Positions 1 to 6,544 of a stretch of DNA of 8,607 nucleotides are shown here, piece after piece (position 1 is the stretch's first letter; each line of letters opens with the position of its first letter). This DNA is from Anaerolineae bacterium (GTDB lineage: Bacteria > Chloroflexota > Anaerolineae > Anaerolineales > Villigracilaceae). The stretch lies in assembly GCA_003158885.1 (NCBI GenBank), contig PMLN01000353.1, forward strand, positions 4,424-13,030, in the 5' to 3' direction. A program made the position numbers and the translations under genes. Below the pieces are notes generated by a model. It was not told where the DNA came from. It worked only from the letters and a program-made list of their open reading frames with translations, and ran no database searches.

Positions 1-88
1 AGCCAGAATTGCCATTTTTTCATAATACGATTTTACCAGAGTAAGAATTCCGCGCGTGAATTCGCGGGGGATCACCTGGCGAACGGGT

Positions 89-94
89 TATAAT
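89..94 (+). promoter_or_regulatory. -10 box (TATAAT) of the sulfatase gene
   Basis: A perfect TATAAT hexamer ends 12 nt before the ATG at 107. No good -35 hexamer is seen 16-18 bp upstream (the sequence there is G-rich). If used, transcription would start near 101, leaving a leader of only about 6 nt. This fits the absence of a Shine-Dalgarno sequence before the sulfatase. The call rests on the motif and its position only. Confidence 0.45.
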
Positions 95-106
95 CTCCGT
101 CGCACA

Positions 107-1438
107 ATGACCATGATAAAAACAGTCCATCGTTTCCTGCCGATGTTTCTTGCGGCCTGCCTGCTCACTTCCTGCACCGCTTTTTTTTCAAAAGACCGCC
201 GTCCCAATTTCATCATCATCATTTCCGATGACCAGCGGATTGGGACCATGCAATTCATGCCGCAAACACAGGCTTTGATTTTCGGTCAAGGTGTCGACTT
301 TGCGCAGGGCTTCGATACAACCCCCCTATGCTGTCCGAGCCGGGCCAGTATTTTCACCGGCTTATTGGCCCATAATGACGGGGTGGAGACCAATGAGGAT
401 AAACTCAACGATAAATATCAGACCGTGATCATGGCTCTCCACAAAAACGGATATTACACCGGCTTGGTGGGAAAATACCTTAATAGCTGGCTCGGAGAAC
501 CCAGACCTGAATTTGACTCCTGGGTCTCGTGGCCCGGAAGTGTTGCATCCTATCAGGATCCCAATATCAACGTGAACGGCCAGTGGGGCATTCATCCCGG
601 GTATATTACGGATATCGAGAACGAGTATGTCATGCAATTCCTGGATCAGGCCTCCAAACAGAGCAAACCATTCCTGTTGATTTACGCCGCCCGTGCGCCT
701 CACGCACCGGCAGTGCCCGCGCCGGAAGATAAGAACCTCTTGCAGAACCTGCCTCCTTATCGTCCGCCCAGTTTTAACGAAGCCGATGTTTCCAATAAAC
801 CGGGTTCCATTTCCAGTATTCCCCCGATGACGCCGAAACAGATCGCGGCCAACGATGACTTCCGCCGCCGTCAAATCCTGACGTTGTTCTCACTGGATCG
901 CAACGTTGGGAATATCGTAACCAAACTTCAGGAGATGGGCCAGCTTGATAACACGGCCATCTTTTACATTTCCGATAACGGCATGCAATGGGGCGAGCAC
1001 CGCCTGTCTGCGGACAAGGCCGCCGAATACGAAGAGTCCGTGCGCGTGCCGTTTGCCATGCGTTATCCTCCGCTCGTTTCCAAACCATATATTGAAAATC
1101 ATTTGGTGGGCAATATTGACATTGCCCCGACGATCTACGATCTGGCGGGAATTTCCCTTCCGGCCAATATGGATGGAACCTCGCTTGTAAAATTGCTAAC
1201 GGGTGGGGCATGGCGCGATCACATCCTGATCGAATCATGGCCGGAGCGCGGCTATTGGGCAGGCATCCGCACCGATCGCTACGTTTATGTCGAGACACAA
1301 GATGATATGTCTGAGTTGTACGATCTGCAGGCCGACCCGTTTGAGTTGAACAATCTAATAAACAACCCTCAATATCAATCCGTGATCACGGATTTAAAAG
1401 CAAAACTCCAAACAGAAAAACAACCTCGTTCCCCTTAA
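107..1438 (+). CDS. Lipoprotein sulfatase (type I, Cys-type, GNS-like)
   Basis: Probable sulfatase of the alkaline-phosphatase superfamily that hydrolyses sulfate esters, likely on glycans, outside the cytoplasmic membrane. I chose the ATG at 107 (443 aa). A GTG at 56 would only add 17 residues ahead of a clean lipoprotein signal: basic start, hydrophobic core, lipobox LLTSC with Cys23. Numbered from this ATG, Asp41-Asp42 in the IIIISDDQR strand are the N-terminal metal ligands. PLCCPSRAS carries the C-x-P-S-R formylglycine motif with Cys75. K123 in GLVGKYLN, H199 in APHAP and D290-N291 in YISDNG match the usual active-site positions. The CCPSRAS context and the Tyr-Gln-Asp-Pro/Asn-Gly region resemble N-acetylglucosamine-6-sulfatase, but substrate cannot be fixed from sequence. 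Activity would need a formylglycine-generating enzyme, which is not in this window. The next gene starts 5 bp after the stop, so the two are probably cotranscribed. Confidence 0.9.
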   Translation: MTMIKTVHRFLPMFLAACLLTSCTAFFSKDRRPNFIIIISDDQRIGTMQFMPQTQALIFGQGVDFAQGFDTTPLCCPSRASIFTGLLAHNDGVETNEDKLNDKYQTVIMALHKNGYYTGLVGKYLNSWLGEPRPEFDSWVSWPGSVASYQDPNINVNGQWGIHPGYITDIENEYVMQFLDQASKQSKPFLLIYAARAPHAPAVPAPEDKNLLQNLPPYRPPSFNEADVSNKPGSISSIPPMTPKQIAANDDFRRRQILTLFSLDRNVGNIVTKLQEMGQLDNTAIFYISDNGMQWGEHRLSADKAAEYEESVRVPFAMRYPPLVSKPYIENHLVGNIDIAPTIYDLAGISLPANMDGTSLVKLLTGGAWRDHILIESWPERGYWAGIRTDRYVYVETQDDMSELYDLQADPFELNNLINNPQYQSVITDLKAKLQTEKQPRSP

Positions 1439-1443
1439 TCAAT

Positions 1444-1947
1444 ATGAACCTTAATGAGTCCGCACCTGACTTTGAGCTGCCCGATCTCAAAGGCATACCT
1501 CATCGGCTGAACAATTATCGCGGCAGGATTATCATCATGAATTTTTGGTCGTGCGAGTGCCCGCAGTCCGAGCGCACCGATCAGGCGCGGATGCCAATGT
1601 CGGTTCAATGGGCGGAGGATGTGGTGATACTGCGAGTCGCATCGAATCGAAACGAGTCCATACAAAGCCTGGAAGAGATTTCCAAAGTACGCCGCCTGCC
1701 CATCGTCCTGGTGGACGCGCATCACTTCGTCGCAGATTTATACGAAGCGCAGACCACGCCGCACGTCTTCGTGGTTGACCGGGAGGGCATCCTGCGCTAT
1801 CGCGGCGCGCCGGATGATGTCACATTTCGCCGGCGAAAACCAACCCGTTTCTTCCTGGATGAGGCGGTCGAGGCTTTGCTCAAGGGGCGTGCGCCCGCTT
1901 TGGCAGAGACTCCCGCTTATGGCTGTACCATCGTTCGAGAGATTTGA
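1444..1947 (+). CDS. Thioredoxin-fold redoxin (AlkC-TSA/peroxiredoxin-like)
   Basis: A 167-aa protein with the opening typical of TlpA/peroxiredoxin-like redoxins: a SAPDFELPDL start, then GRIIIMNFWS leading to the active-site loop SCECPQS (Cys37, Cys39). The usual C-x-x-C is replaced by Cys39-Pro-Gln-Ser, so a classical vicinal disulfide is absent. The TTPHVFVVD segment supplies the conserved cis-Pro106 and following strand, and GILRYRG is the usual next hairpin. The tail ends YGCTIVREI, placing a third cysteine (Cys161) close to the C terminus, a feature I associate with this redoxin subfamily. There is no signal peptide, so it is probably cytoplasmic. No Shine-Dalgarno is visible and the gene follows the sulfatase stop by 5 bp, suggesting translational coupling. 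The thiol partner and substrate are unknown. It could reduce peroxides or act as a disulfide reductase. Confidence 0.82.
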   Translation: MNLNESAPDFELPDLKGIPHRLNNYRGRIIIMNFWSCECPQSERTDQARMPMSVQWAEDVVILRVASNRNESIQSLEEISKVRRLPIVLVDAHHFVADLYEAQTTPHVFVVDREGILRYRGAPDDVTFRRRKPTRFFLDEAVEALLKGRAPALAETPAYGCTIVREI

Positions 1948-1951
1948 TTCG

Positions 1952-1960
1952 TGCTAGAAT
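1952..1960 (+). promoter_or_regulatory. Extended -10 promoter (TGCTAGAAT) before the cNMP/PH gene
   Basis: TG-C-TAGAAT matches the extended -10 consensus TGnTATAAT with one mismatch. The hexamer ends at 1960 and the GTG start is at 1967. Initiation 7 nt after the box would therefore begin on the first base of the start codon, giving a leaderless transcript. No clear -35 is seen, which is common with extended -10 promoters. It lies in the 19-nt gap after the redoxin gene. Confidence 0.5.
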
Positions 1961-1966
1961 CCGATT

Positions 1967-3667
1967 GTGATTGAAACCGAACAACTGATTGAGTTTCTAA
2001 AAAAGATTCACCTCTTCAACGGCTTGAGCGATGACCAGCTCGCAACGATTGCCGCGGAATTTAACGAGGCGACACATCCGCCGGAGGCGGTTATTTTCAA
2101 CGAAGGAACGCAAGGAGATACTTTCTATTTAATCTTTAGCGGAAGGGTAGTGGTCTTCCGCAAACGGAAAAAAATGGGAAATGGAGAGGAAGAAAAACAA
2201 CTTGCCGTTTTGGTTGCAGGAGATTACTTCGGCGAAGAAGCCTTATTGACCAACCAAAGGCGAAACGCCTCTGTCCGCATCGAAGAAGAAGCGATTCTAT
2301 TGAGCTTGCCGCGCGCAAAGTTCATCGCGCTGTTGAAAAAGATTCCCCATATGAAACCCAATTTCCAGATTTCGGTGGAAAGCCGCAAGCTGTCGCGCCG
2401 ACTTCAATTCAAGTGGGTGCGCTCCGACGAGATCATCTATTTTCTGGCGCGCAAACATATCATCCTTTTCTTTCAAGTGGCGGCTCTACCGATTTTATCC
2501 CTATTGCTTCCGGGACTTCTGATTATCGGATTCCTGTTTGTACACCTGTTCCTTTTGCTGTGGGCGGCACTTGGCATCGCAGTAATCATTGGCGGCATCC
2601 TGGCATGGGATTGGGTGGATTGGGGAAATGATTATTACATCGTGACCAACCAGCGCGTGGTCTGGCTGGAAAAAGTGGTGGGCATTTACGACAGCCGCCA
2701 GGAATCGCCGCTACATACCGTGCTTTCCGTCAGCACAGATACCAATCAACTGGGGCGCACGTTGGATTATGGAAATGTCATTATCCGAACATTCGTGGGA
2801 CGCATTACCTTCCATCATGTGGCTCATCCATATCAAGTGGAGGCATTGATCAAGGAACACCAGAACCGTTTCAAAGAAGGCTCGCGTCGGCTGGAAGTGG
2901 ATGCGATGAAGAAGGAACTCACCAAGCGCATGTACCCAAGTCCGGAACTGCTGCCCACGCCTCCTGATCAATCTACATCGAAAACAAAAAACAAAAAGAA
3001 AAAAACTTCTGCGCCGGGCGAAGGCACATTTGGAAATCTCTTCAAAGTGAGATTTGAAGATAAAGAGATCATCACCTATCGCAAACACTGGTTCGTTTTG
3101 ATCGGGCAAATCATACTGCCGACCTTTGCAGGCATCGGTCTTTTGGTCGTTCTCGTTTTGGGAATCCTGTATTTATACAATTCATCTGCGACAGGAAATC
3201 CTGCAATCGGTGCAGAGTGCGAAACGTTCTTCGTTATTTGGATAGTGGCGCTTCTCGCGACATTGGGCTGGTGGCTTTATCAATATGTGGATTGGGCTAA
3301 CGATATCTATCAAGTCACGCCGGATCAAATCCTCGATATAGAGAAAACCCCATTGGCTGCCGAGCAACGCACCGCCGCCCAATTGGAAAATATCCTATCC
3401 ACTGATTATGAGCGCAGGGGAATTGGCGTATTCCTTAATTATGGCAAAGTTCACATCACGGTGGGAGGCACAAAGATGACTTTTCATAATGTCTTCGATC
3501 CTGCCTCCGTGCAACAGGATATTGATCGCCGGAGGATGGCGCGCAACGCCGCGAAAGAGGAATCCAGAGTTAAGGCGGAACGCGAACGGCTGGCGGATTG
3601 GTTTCTGGCGTACAATGAGATCACCAAACCCGAGAATGAAAAGACAAATGAGTCCGACAAAAAATAA
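1967..3667 (+). CDS. cNMP-binding domain protein with two membrane/bacterial-PH modules
   Basis: A 566-aa membrane protein. Residues ~13-130 form a Crp/PKA-type cyclic-nucleotide-binding domain: the HLFNGLSDDQL entry helix, GDTFYLIFSG, and the phosphate-binding-cassette sequence FGEEALL (88-94) followed by RRNAS (98-102), which keeps the Glu and Arg expected for ligand binding. Next come two homologous modules. Module 1 (~150-305) and module 2 (~358-525) each have a DEIIYF/DKEIIT start, two hydrophobic segments (about 165-190 and 193-213; 376-404 and 420-438), a WVDWGNDYY or YVDWANDIY junction, and a PH-like domain (bPH_2/DUF304) ending in ITFHHVAHP or MTFHNVFDP. A Lys-rich linker (340-346) separates them, and a charged, probably helical tail (521-566) follows. 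I infer that nucleotide or stress sensing on the cytoplasmic side is coupled to a membrane-bound PH scaffold; no enzymatic domain is seen. The start is GTG, placed 6 nt after a -10 box. Confidence 0.87.
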   Translation: MIETEQLIEFLKKIHLFNGLSDDQLATIAAEFNEATHPPEAVIFNEGTQGDTFYLIFSGRVVVFRKRKKMGNGEEEKQLAVLVAGDYFGEEALLTNQRRNASVRIEEEAILLSLPRAKFIALLKKIPHMKPNFQISVESRKLSRRLQFKWVRSDEIIYFLARKHIILFFQVAALPILSLLLPGLLIIGFLFVHLFLLLWAALGIAVIIGGILAWDWVDWGNDYYIVTNQRVVWLEKVVGIYDSRQESPLHTVLSVSTDTNQLGRTLDYGNVIIRTFVGRITFHHVAHPYQVEALIKEHQNRFKEGSRRLEVDAMKKELTKRMYPSPELLPTPPDQSTSKTKNKKKKTSAPGEGTFGNLFKVRFEDKEIITYRKHWFVLIGQIILPTFAGIGLLVVLVLGILYLYNSSATGNPAIGAECETFFVIWIVALLATLGWWLYQYVDWANDIYQVTPDQILDIEKTPLAAEQRTAAQLENILSTDYERRGIGVFLNYGKVHITVGGTKMTFHNVFDPASVQQDIDRRRMARNAAKEESRVKAERERLADWFLAYNEITKPENEKTNESDKK

Positions 3668-3700
3668 TATCCGAATAGTTCATTTTAGAGGCATCGTATC

Positions 3701-4231
3701 ATGGCATTACGCACCATAGTCACGCTTCCCGAGCCTGTGCTATACCGCAAGGCCCGGCCGGTTAAAAAGTTCGATCAGGATTTGCAGACCCTCATAGACG
3801 ATATGATCGACACCATGCGCGACGCGCCCGGCGTTGGGCTGGCCGCTCCGCAAGTGGGCGTCTCGCAGCGATTGATCGTGATCGAGTACGCGGACCAACC
3901 CGAAGCGGATGAAGACGATGAACCCAGGAAGGTCAAGCCGAAACTCTACGTGATGATCAACCCTGAGATCGTGAAGACCTCGGAAGAAACCGTAATGGGG
4001 GTGGAAGGATGTCTTTCCGTGCCTGCCCTGGTCGGCGAGGTGGAACGATTTGAAGAAGTGCAGGTCAAGGGACTGAACCGGCACGGGCAGCCGATGAAGG
4101 TCAAGGCAGCTGGCTGGCTGGCACGCATCTTCCAGCACGAGGTGGATCACGTCAATGGCGTGATCTTTACCCAGCGCGCCGAGAGGGTTTGGAAACCGGA
4201 AACGGAAGAAGAGGAAAACGACAAAGTCTAG
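3701..4231 (+). CDS. def: Peptide deformylase
   Basis: Removes the N-terminal formyl group from nascent proteins using a bound metal ion. All three family motifs are present in the 176-aa product: motif 1 GVGLAAPQ (44-51, with Gln51), motif 2 EGCLSVP (102-108, metal ligand Cys104) and motif 3 HEVDH (146-150, ligands His146 and His150, catalytic Glu147). Between motifs 1 and 2 there is an acidic insert (about 62-80, EADEDDEPRK) relative to the E. coli enzyme as I recall it, and the C terminus is a very acidic tail. A Shine-Dalgarno-like AGAGG (3687-3691) stands 9 nt before the ATG. The stop codon TAG shares its last base with the GTG start of the next acetyltransferase gene, so the two are coupled. 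The usual partner fmt (methionyl-tRNA formyltransferase) is not in this window. Confidence 0.97.
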   Translation: MALRTIVTLPEPVLYRKARPVKKFDQDLQTLIDDMIDTMRDAPGVGLAAPQVGVSQRLIVIEYADQPEADEDDEPRKVKPKLYVMINPEIVKTSEETVMGVEGCLSVPALVGEVERFEEVQVKGLNRHGQPMKVKAAGWLARIFQHEVDHVNGVIFTQRAERVWKPETEEEENDKV

Positions 4232-4701
4232 TGAAAGCCATTCGCCCGTTAACTGCAAAAGATTTATCCCGCCTCATCGAATTTTGGAAAGAGCAATGGA
4301 GCGGCGAGGAAATGATCGTACATGGCCAGGTCTTTCGACCCGAACAATTGAATGGGTTTATCACCGAGGATTGGTCCGGCGTGATAACCTATATCATCCA
4401 AAACGATTCGTGTGAAATTATCTCGTTGAACAGCTTGAAAGAGAATCGAGGAATAGGAACGGCTTTGATCCATAAAGTGGCAAATGAAGCGCGCAAGCAA
4501 AATTGCCGGCGCTTATTTCTCGTCACGACCAATGACAATTTGCATGCGTTGGGCTTTTATCAGCGGCGCGGCTTTGAGTTAACGGCCATACGACACGGCG
4601 CAGTGGATGAGGCCCGCAAAATCAAAACGGGCATTCCTTTGATTGGGATGAACGGCATTCCCTTGCGCGATGAGATTGAATTGGAAATTCTTCACCCATA
4701 A
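4231..4701 (+). CDS. GNAT family N-acetyltransferase
   Basis: A 156-aa protein starting at the GTG inside TAGTG, where the deformylase stop overlaps the start by one base. In-frame sequence upstream of this GTG lies within the deformylase gene and has no domain meaning. Motif A, which binds acetyl-CoA pyrophosphate, is ENRGIGTAL (71-79, R-G-x-G-T/A). It is followed by the usual helix and a strand, RRLFLVTTNDN, with Asn103. ALGFYQRRGFE (106-116) is motif B, with the typical Tyr and Gly-Phe. The last 30 residues (ARKIKTGIPLIG...NGIPLRDEIELE) are a tail I associate with a bacterial GNAT subgroup. The substrate is unknown. Coupling to deformylase could hint at N-terminal protein modification, but that is inference only. 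Confidence 0.87.
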   Translation: MKAIRPLTAKDLSRLIEFWKEQWSGEEMIVHGQVFRPEQLNGFITEDWSGVITYIIQNDSCEIISLNSLKENRGIGTALIHKVANEARKQNCRRLFLVTTNDNLHALGFYQRRGFELTAIRHGAVDEARKIKTGIPLIGMNGIPLRDEIELEILHP

Positions 4702-4716
4702 TCTTTCTTCTCCATC

Positions 4717-4762
4717 CCTTATCCCCTATCCCTTTTCCCTTGGGGATAAGGACAAGGGAAAA
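4717..4762 (+). promoter_or_regulatory. Two competing hairpins in the recF leader, one covering the RBS
   Basis: The 65-nt gap before recF begins with a pyrimidine-rich run (4702-4741). Stem A pairs CCTTATCCCC (4717-4726) with GGGGATAAGG (4742-4751), 10 perfect pairs. Stem B pairs TTTTCCCTT (4733-4741) with AAGGGAAAA (4754-4762), 9 perfect pairs. The left arm of B lies in the loop of A and its right arm lies beyond A. A complete pseudoknot looks sterically unlikely because only 2 nt would bridge stem A, so the stems are probably alternatives. The right arm of B contains the only Shine-Dalgarno-like sequence (AAGGGA, 7 nt before the ATG at 4767). Stem B would hide it and stem A would expose it. 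Regulation is inferred; the pairing is directly visible. Confidence 0.45.
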
Positions 4763-4766
4763 AACC

Positions 4767-5999
4767 ATGCACCTCAACCATCTCTCCCTGACCAACTTTC
4801 GCAACTTCGCCCGCCTGGATCTTGATCTGCCGCGGCGAGTGATATTACTGGTTGGCAATAACGCACAGGGCAAAACCAGCATCCTCGAAGCGATTTATTT
4901 CCTCGCATCGTTCACATCCTTTCAAACCAACACCGACCGCCAATTGATCAATTTCGTTGAAGCAAAAAATCCCCTGGCAGTCGCGCGGCTTGTGGCAGAA
5001 TATCAGCGAAGCGATCCTGTGGATCAGCGAAGCGACCCTGTGGGTCAGCGGAACAAAAAGAAACATAAACTCGAAGCGCGCTTGATCCTTGAACCGACCG
5101 GAATCAACGGTCAACGCCTGCGCAAGGAAGTTTTGCTCGACGGCGTGAAGAAACAAATCAATGAGATCATCGGCCATTTCAACGCGGTCATCTTTGTGCC
5201 GCAGATGTCGGGCATCATCGAGGACGGTCCCGAAGAACGCAGGCGCTATCTCAACCTGGCGCTGGCGCAGACTGTCCCGGCCTATGCAGGCGTGTTGAGC
5301 GATTACAACCAGGCGCTCAGCCAGCGCAACGCGTTGTTGAAAATGCTGGGTGAAAACGGAGGAAACAGCGACCAGCTCGAAGTCTGGGATGAAACGCTGG
5401 TGCGCCTCGGCGCACAGATCATTCAATGGCGCATCGAAGCTGTCCAGCAGATCGAACGACTCGCCGTGCGCGTCCACCATGAATTGACTCATGGACGTGA
5501 AGTCTTGCGGTTGAATTATCAGCCGGCGTATGATCCGCTGCCGCCGATCAGCATGAAGTTGACCACGGACACGGATCGCTCCGCGCTCAAAACAGACGAA
5601 ATCCAAAAGGGCTTTTCAACGCGGTTAAAGGAACTCCGTTCCGAAGAGATCGCGCGCGGCGTGACCACCATCGGCCCGCATCGCGACGAACTGCGTTTCC
5701 TCACCAACGGCATTGACCTCGGTGATTACGGTTCGCGCGGGCAGATCCGCACAACCTTGCTGGCGTTGAAACTGGCCGAGGTGAATTGGATGAAGGAGCG
5801 CACGGGCGAATGGCCGGTGATCCTGCTGGATGAGGTCATGGCGGAACTGGATTTACAGCGCCGGGCTGACTTGCTAAGTTATGTCAGCGATGCTGAGCAA
5901 GTGTTGTTCACTGCGACTGACGAGCATATGTTCGCTTCGGAGTTTGTTCAGAAAGCGGAAGTTTGGAAAGTGCGGGAAGGAAATATCCAAAAAGAATAA
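4767..5999 (+). CDS. recF: DNA replication/repair protein RecF
   Basis: SMC-like ATPase that binds single-strand/double-strand DNA junctions and, with RecO and RecR, loads RecA at gaps. The 410-aa product has the family's usual length and order. The N-terminal LxxLxLTNFRNF strand is at 3-14 and Walker A GNNAQGKTS at 30-38. A VPQMSGIIEDGPEERRRYLN segment lies at 144-163 and TIGPHRDEL at 301-309. The ABC signature region SRGQIRTTLLALKLAE is at 323-338 and Walker B VILLDEVMAELD at 351-362. The ATG at 4767 gives the canonical N terminus; the TTG at 4740 would only add residues from the leader. Residues ~80-95 (QRSDPVDQRSDPVGQR) are a tandem insertion in the loop between two predicted strands. The gene sits between two GNAT genes rather than in the dnaA-dnaN-recF cluster. 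Its TAA overlaps the next ATG (TAATG). Confidence 0.96.
   Translation: MHLNHLSLTNFRNFARLDLDLPRRVILLVGNNAQGKTSILEAIYFLASFTSFQTNTDRQLINFVEAKNPLAVARLVAEYQRSDPVDQRSDPVGQRNKKKHKLEARLILEPTGINGQRLRKEVLLDGVKKQINEIIGHFNAVIFVPQMSGIIEDGPEERRRYLNLALAQTVPAYAGVLSDYNQALSQRNALLKMLGENGGNSDQLEVWDETLVRLGAQIIQWRIEAVQQIERLAVRVHHELTHGREVLRLNYQPAYDPLPPISMKLTTDTDRSALKTDEIQKGFSTRLKELRSEEIARGVTTIGPHRDELRFLTNGIDLGDYGSRGQIRTTLLALKLAEVNWMKERTGEWPVILLDEVMAELDLQRRADLLSYVSDAEQVLFTATDEHMFASEFVQKAEVWKVREGNIQKE
5004..5050 (+). repeat. 21-bp tandem palindromic repeat inside recF
   Basis: Two 21-bp copies (5004-5024 and 5025-5045) are followed by a 5-nt partial third (CAGCG). Each copy holds a perfect dyad: GATCC-TGT-GGATC at 5013-5025 and GACCC-TGT-GGGTC at 5034-5046. 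The only two differences between the copies, T to C and A to G, fall at paired positions, so both stems stay perfect. The repeat is a multiple of three and encodes QRSDPVD and QRSDPVG, so recF remains open. This resembles small palindromic (REP-like or RPE-like) elements that sit in frame in surface loops. Its dispersal in the genome cannot be judged from one window. Confidence 0.75.
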
Positions 6000-6511
6000 T
6001 GCCGCATATTTCTCTTGAAACCAAACGACTCTTACTTCGCAATACGAAGGCAGAGGACATTCCTGCCCTCGTAAAAATGTGGACTGATATCGATGTGACT
6101 CGCTTCATGGGCGGTCCCAGGAATGCGACTCTGCTAGAGAAAGCCTTCAAAGAGGATGCAAGTAACTCTAATCCGTTGCTATATGACCAATGGCCTGTGA
6201 TCGAAAAAACCAGCGGAGAAATGATCGGTTATTGCGGATTACTTGATAAAGAAGTGGAAGGCAAACAGGAAATCGAACTTGTATACGCGTTCATGCCATC
6301 AGCGTGGGGCAAAGGATTTGCTACTGAAATTTCTTCTGCTTTACGCGATTATGCTTTAAATAAAATGAGGCTGAGACGATTGATTGCCCTGATCGAACCG
6401 GAGAATGAAGCTTCAGCACGCGTGGCGGAGCGTATTGGTTTTCATCTTGACCGAAAAATCATCCGTCCAGGCGGTGCGGAGCGGATGTTGTATATCTTCG
6501 AGAAACAATAA
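5999..6511 (+). CDS. GNAT acetyltransferase, RimJ/RimL type
   Basis: A 170-aa acetyltransferase of the ribosomal-protein/N-terminal-amino-acid group. It starts ETKRLLLRNTKAEDIPAL, the standard opening strand and helix of this subfamily. Motif A is WGKGFATE (103-110), which holds the acetyl-CoA phosphates. Then come LIEPENEASARVAERIGF (131-148), with Asn136 and Ser139 at the usual positions, and a final strand MLYIFEKQ. The ATG at 5999 overlaps the recF stop by one base (TAATG), so translation is probably coupled to recF. The acceptor could be a protein N terminus, an amino acid or a small molecule, and the sequence does not decide. No functional link to DNA repair can be claimed beyond the shared transcript. 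Confidence 0.87.
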   Translation: MPHISLETKRLLLRNTKAEDIPALVKMWTDIDVTRFMGGPRNATLLEKAFKEDASNSNPLLYDQWPVIEKTSGEMIGYCGLLDKEVEGKQEIELVYAFMPSAWGKGFATEISSALRDYALNKMRLRRLIALIEPENEASARVAERIGFHLDRKIIRPGGAERMLYIFEKQ

Positions 6512-6544
6512 GAAGAATTGGTATTACAGAAAGGATAAATAGCA

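Noticed and set aside
45..70. Two GAATTC sites and a CCGCG/CGCGG inverted repeat upstream of the sulfatase
   Set aside because: The 5-bp arms with an 8-nt loop are weak, there is no T-run, and the paired EcoRI sites look like chance; it is not called as an operator.
56..106. GTG at 56 as the sulfatase start
   Set aside because: It would place 17 hydrophilic residues before a textbook lipoprotein signal peptide and would overlap the TATAAT box; the ATG at 107 is better.
4740..4766. TTG at 4740 as the recF start
   Set aside because: The extra residues come from the hairpin-forming leader, and the ATG at 4767 gives the canonical RecF N terminus with a ribosome binding site.
5004..5050. CRISPR-like array
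   Set aside because: The copies are directly adjacent, with no spacers, only two units and an intact reading frame; no cas gene is in the window.
4845..5606. A 253-aa open frame on the minus strand across recF
   Set aside because: It lies wholly antisense to a fully conserved recF, has no recognisable domain or start context, and is a codon-bias shadow. The same applies to the shorter minus-strand frames over the sulfatase, deformylase and Ddn-like genes.
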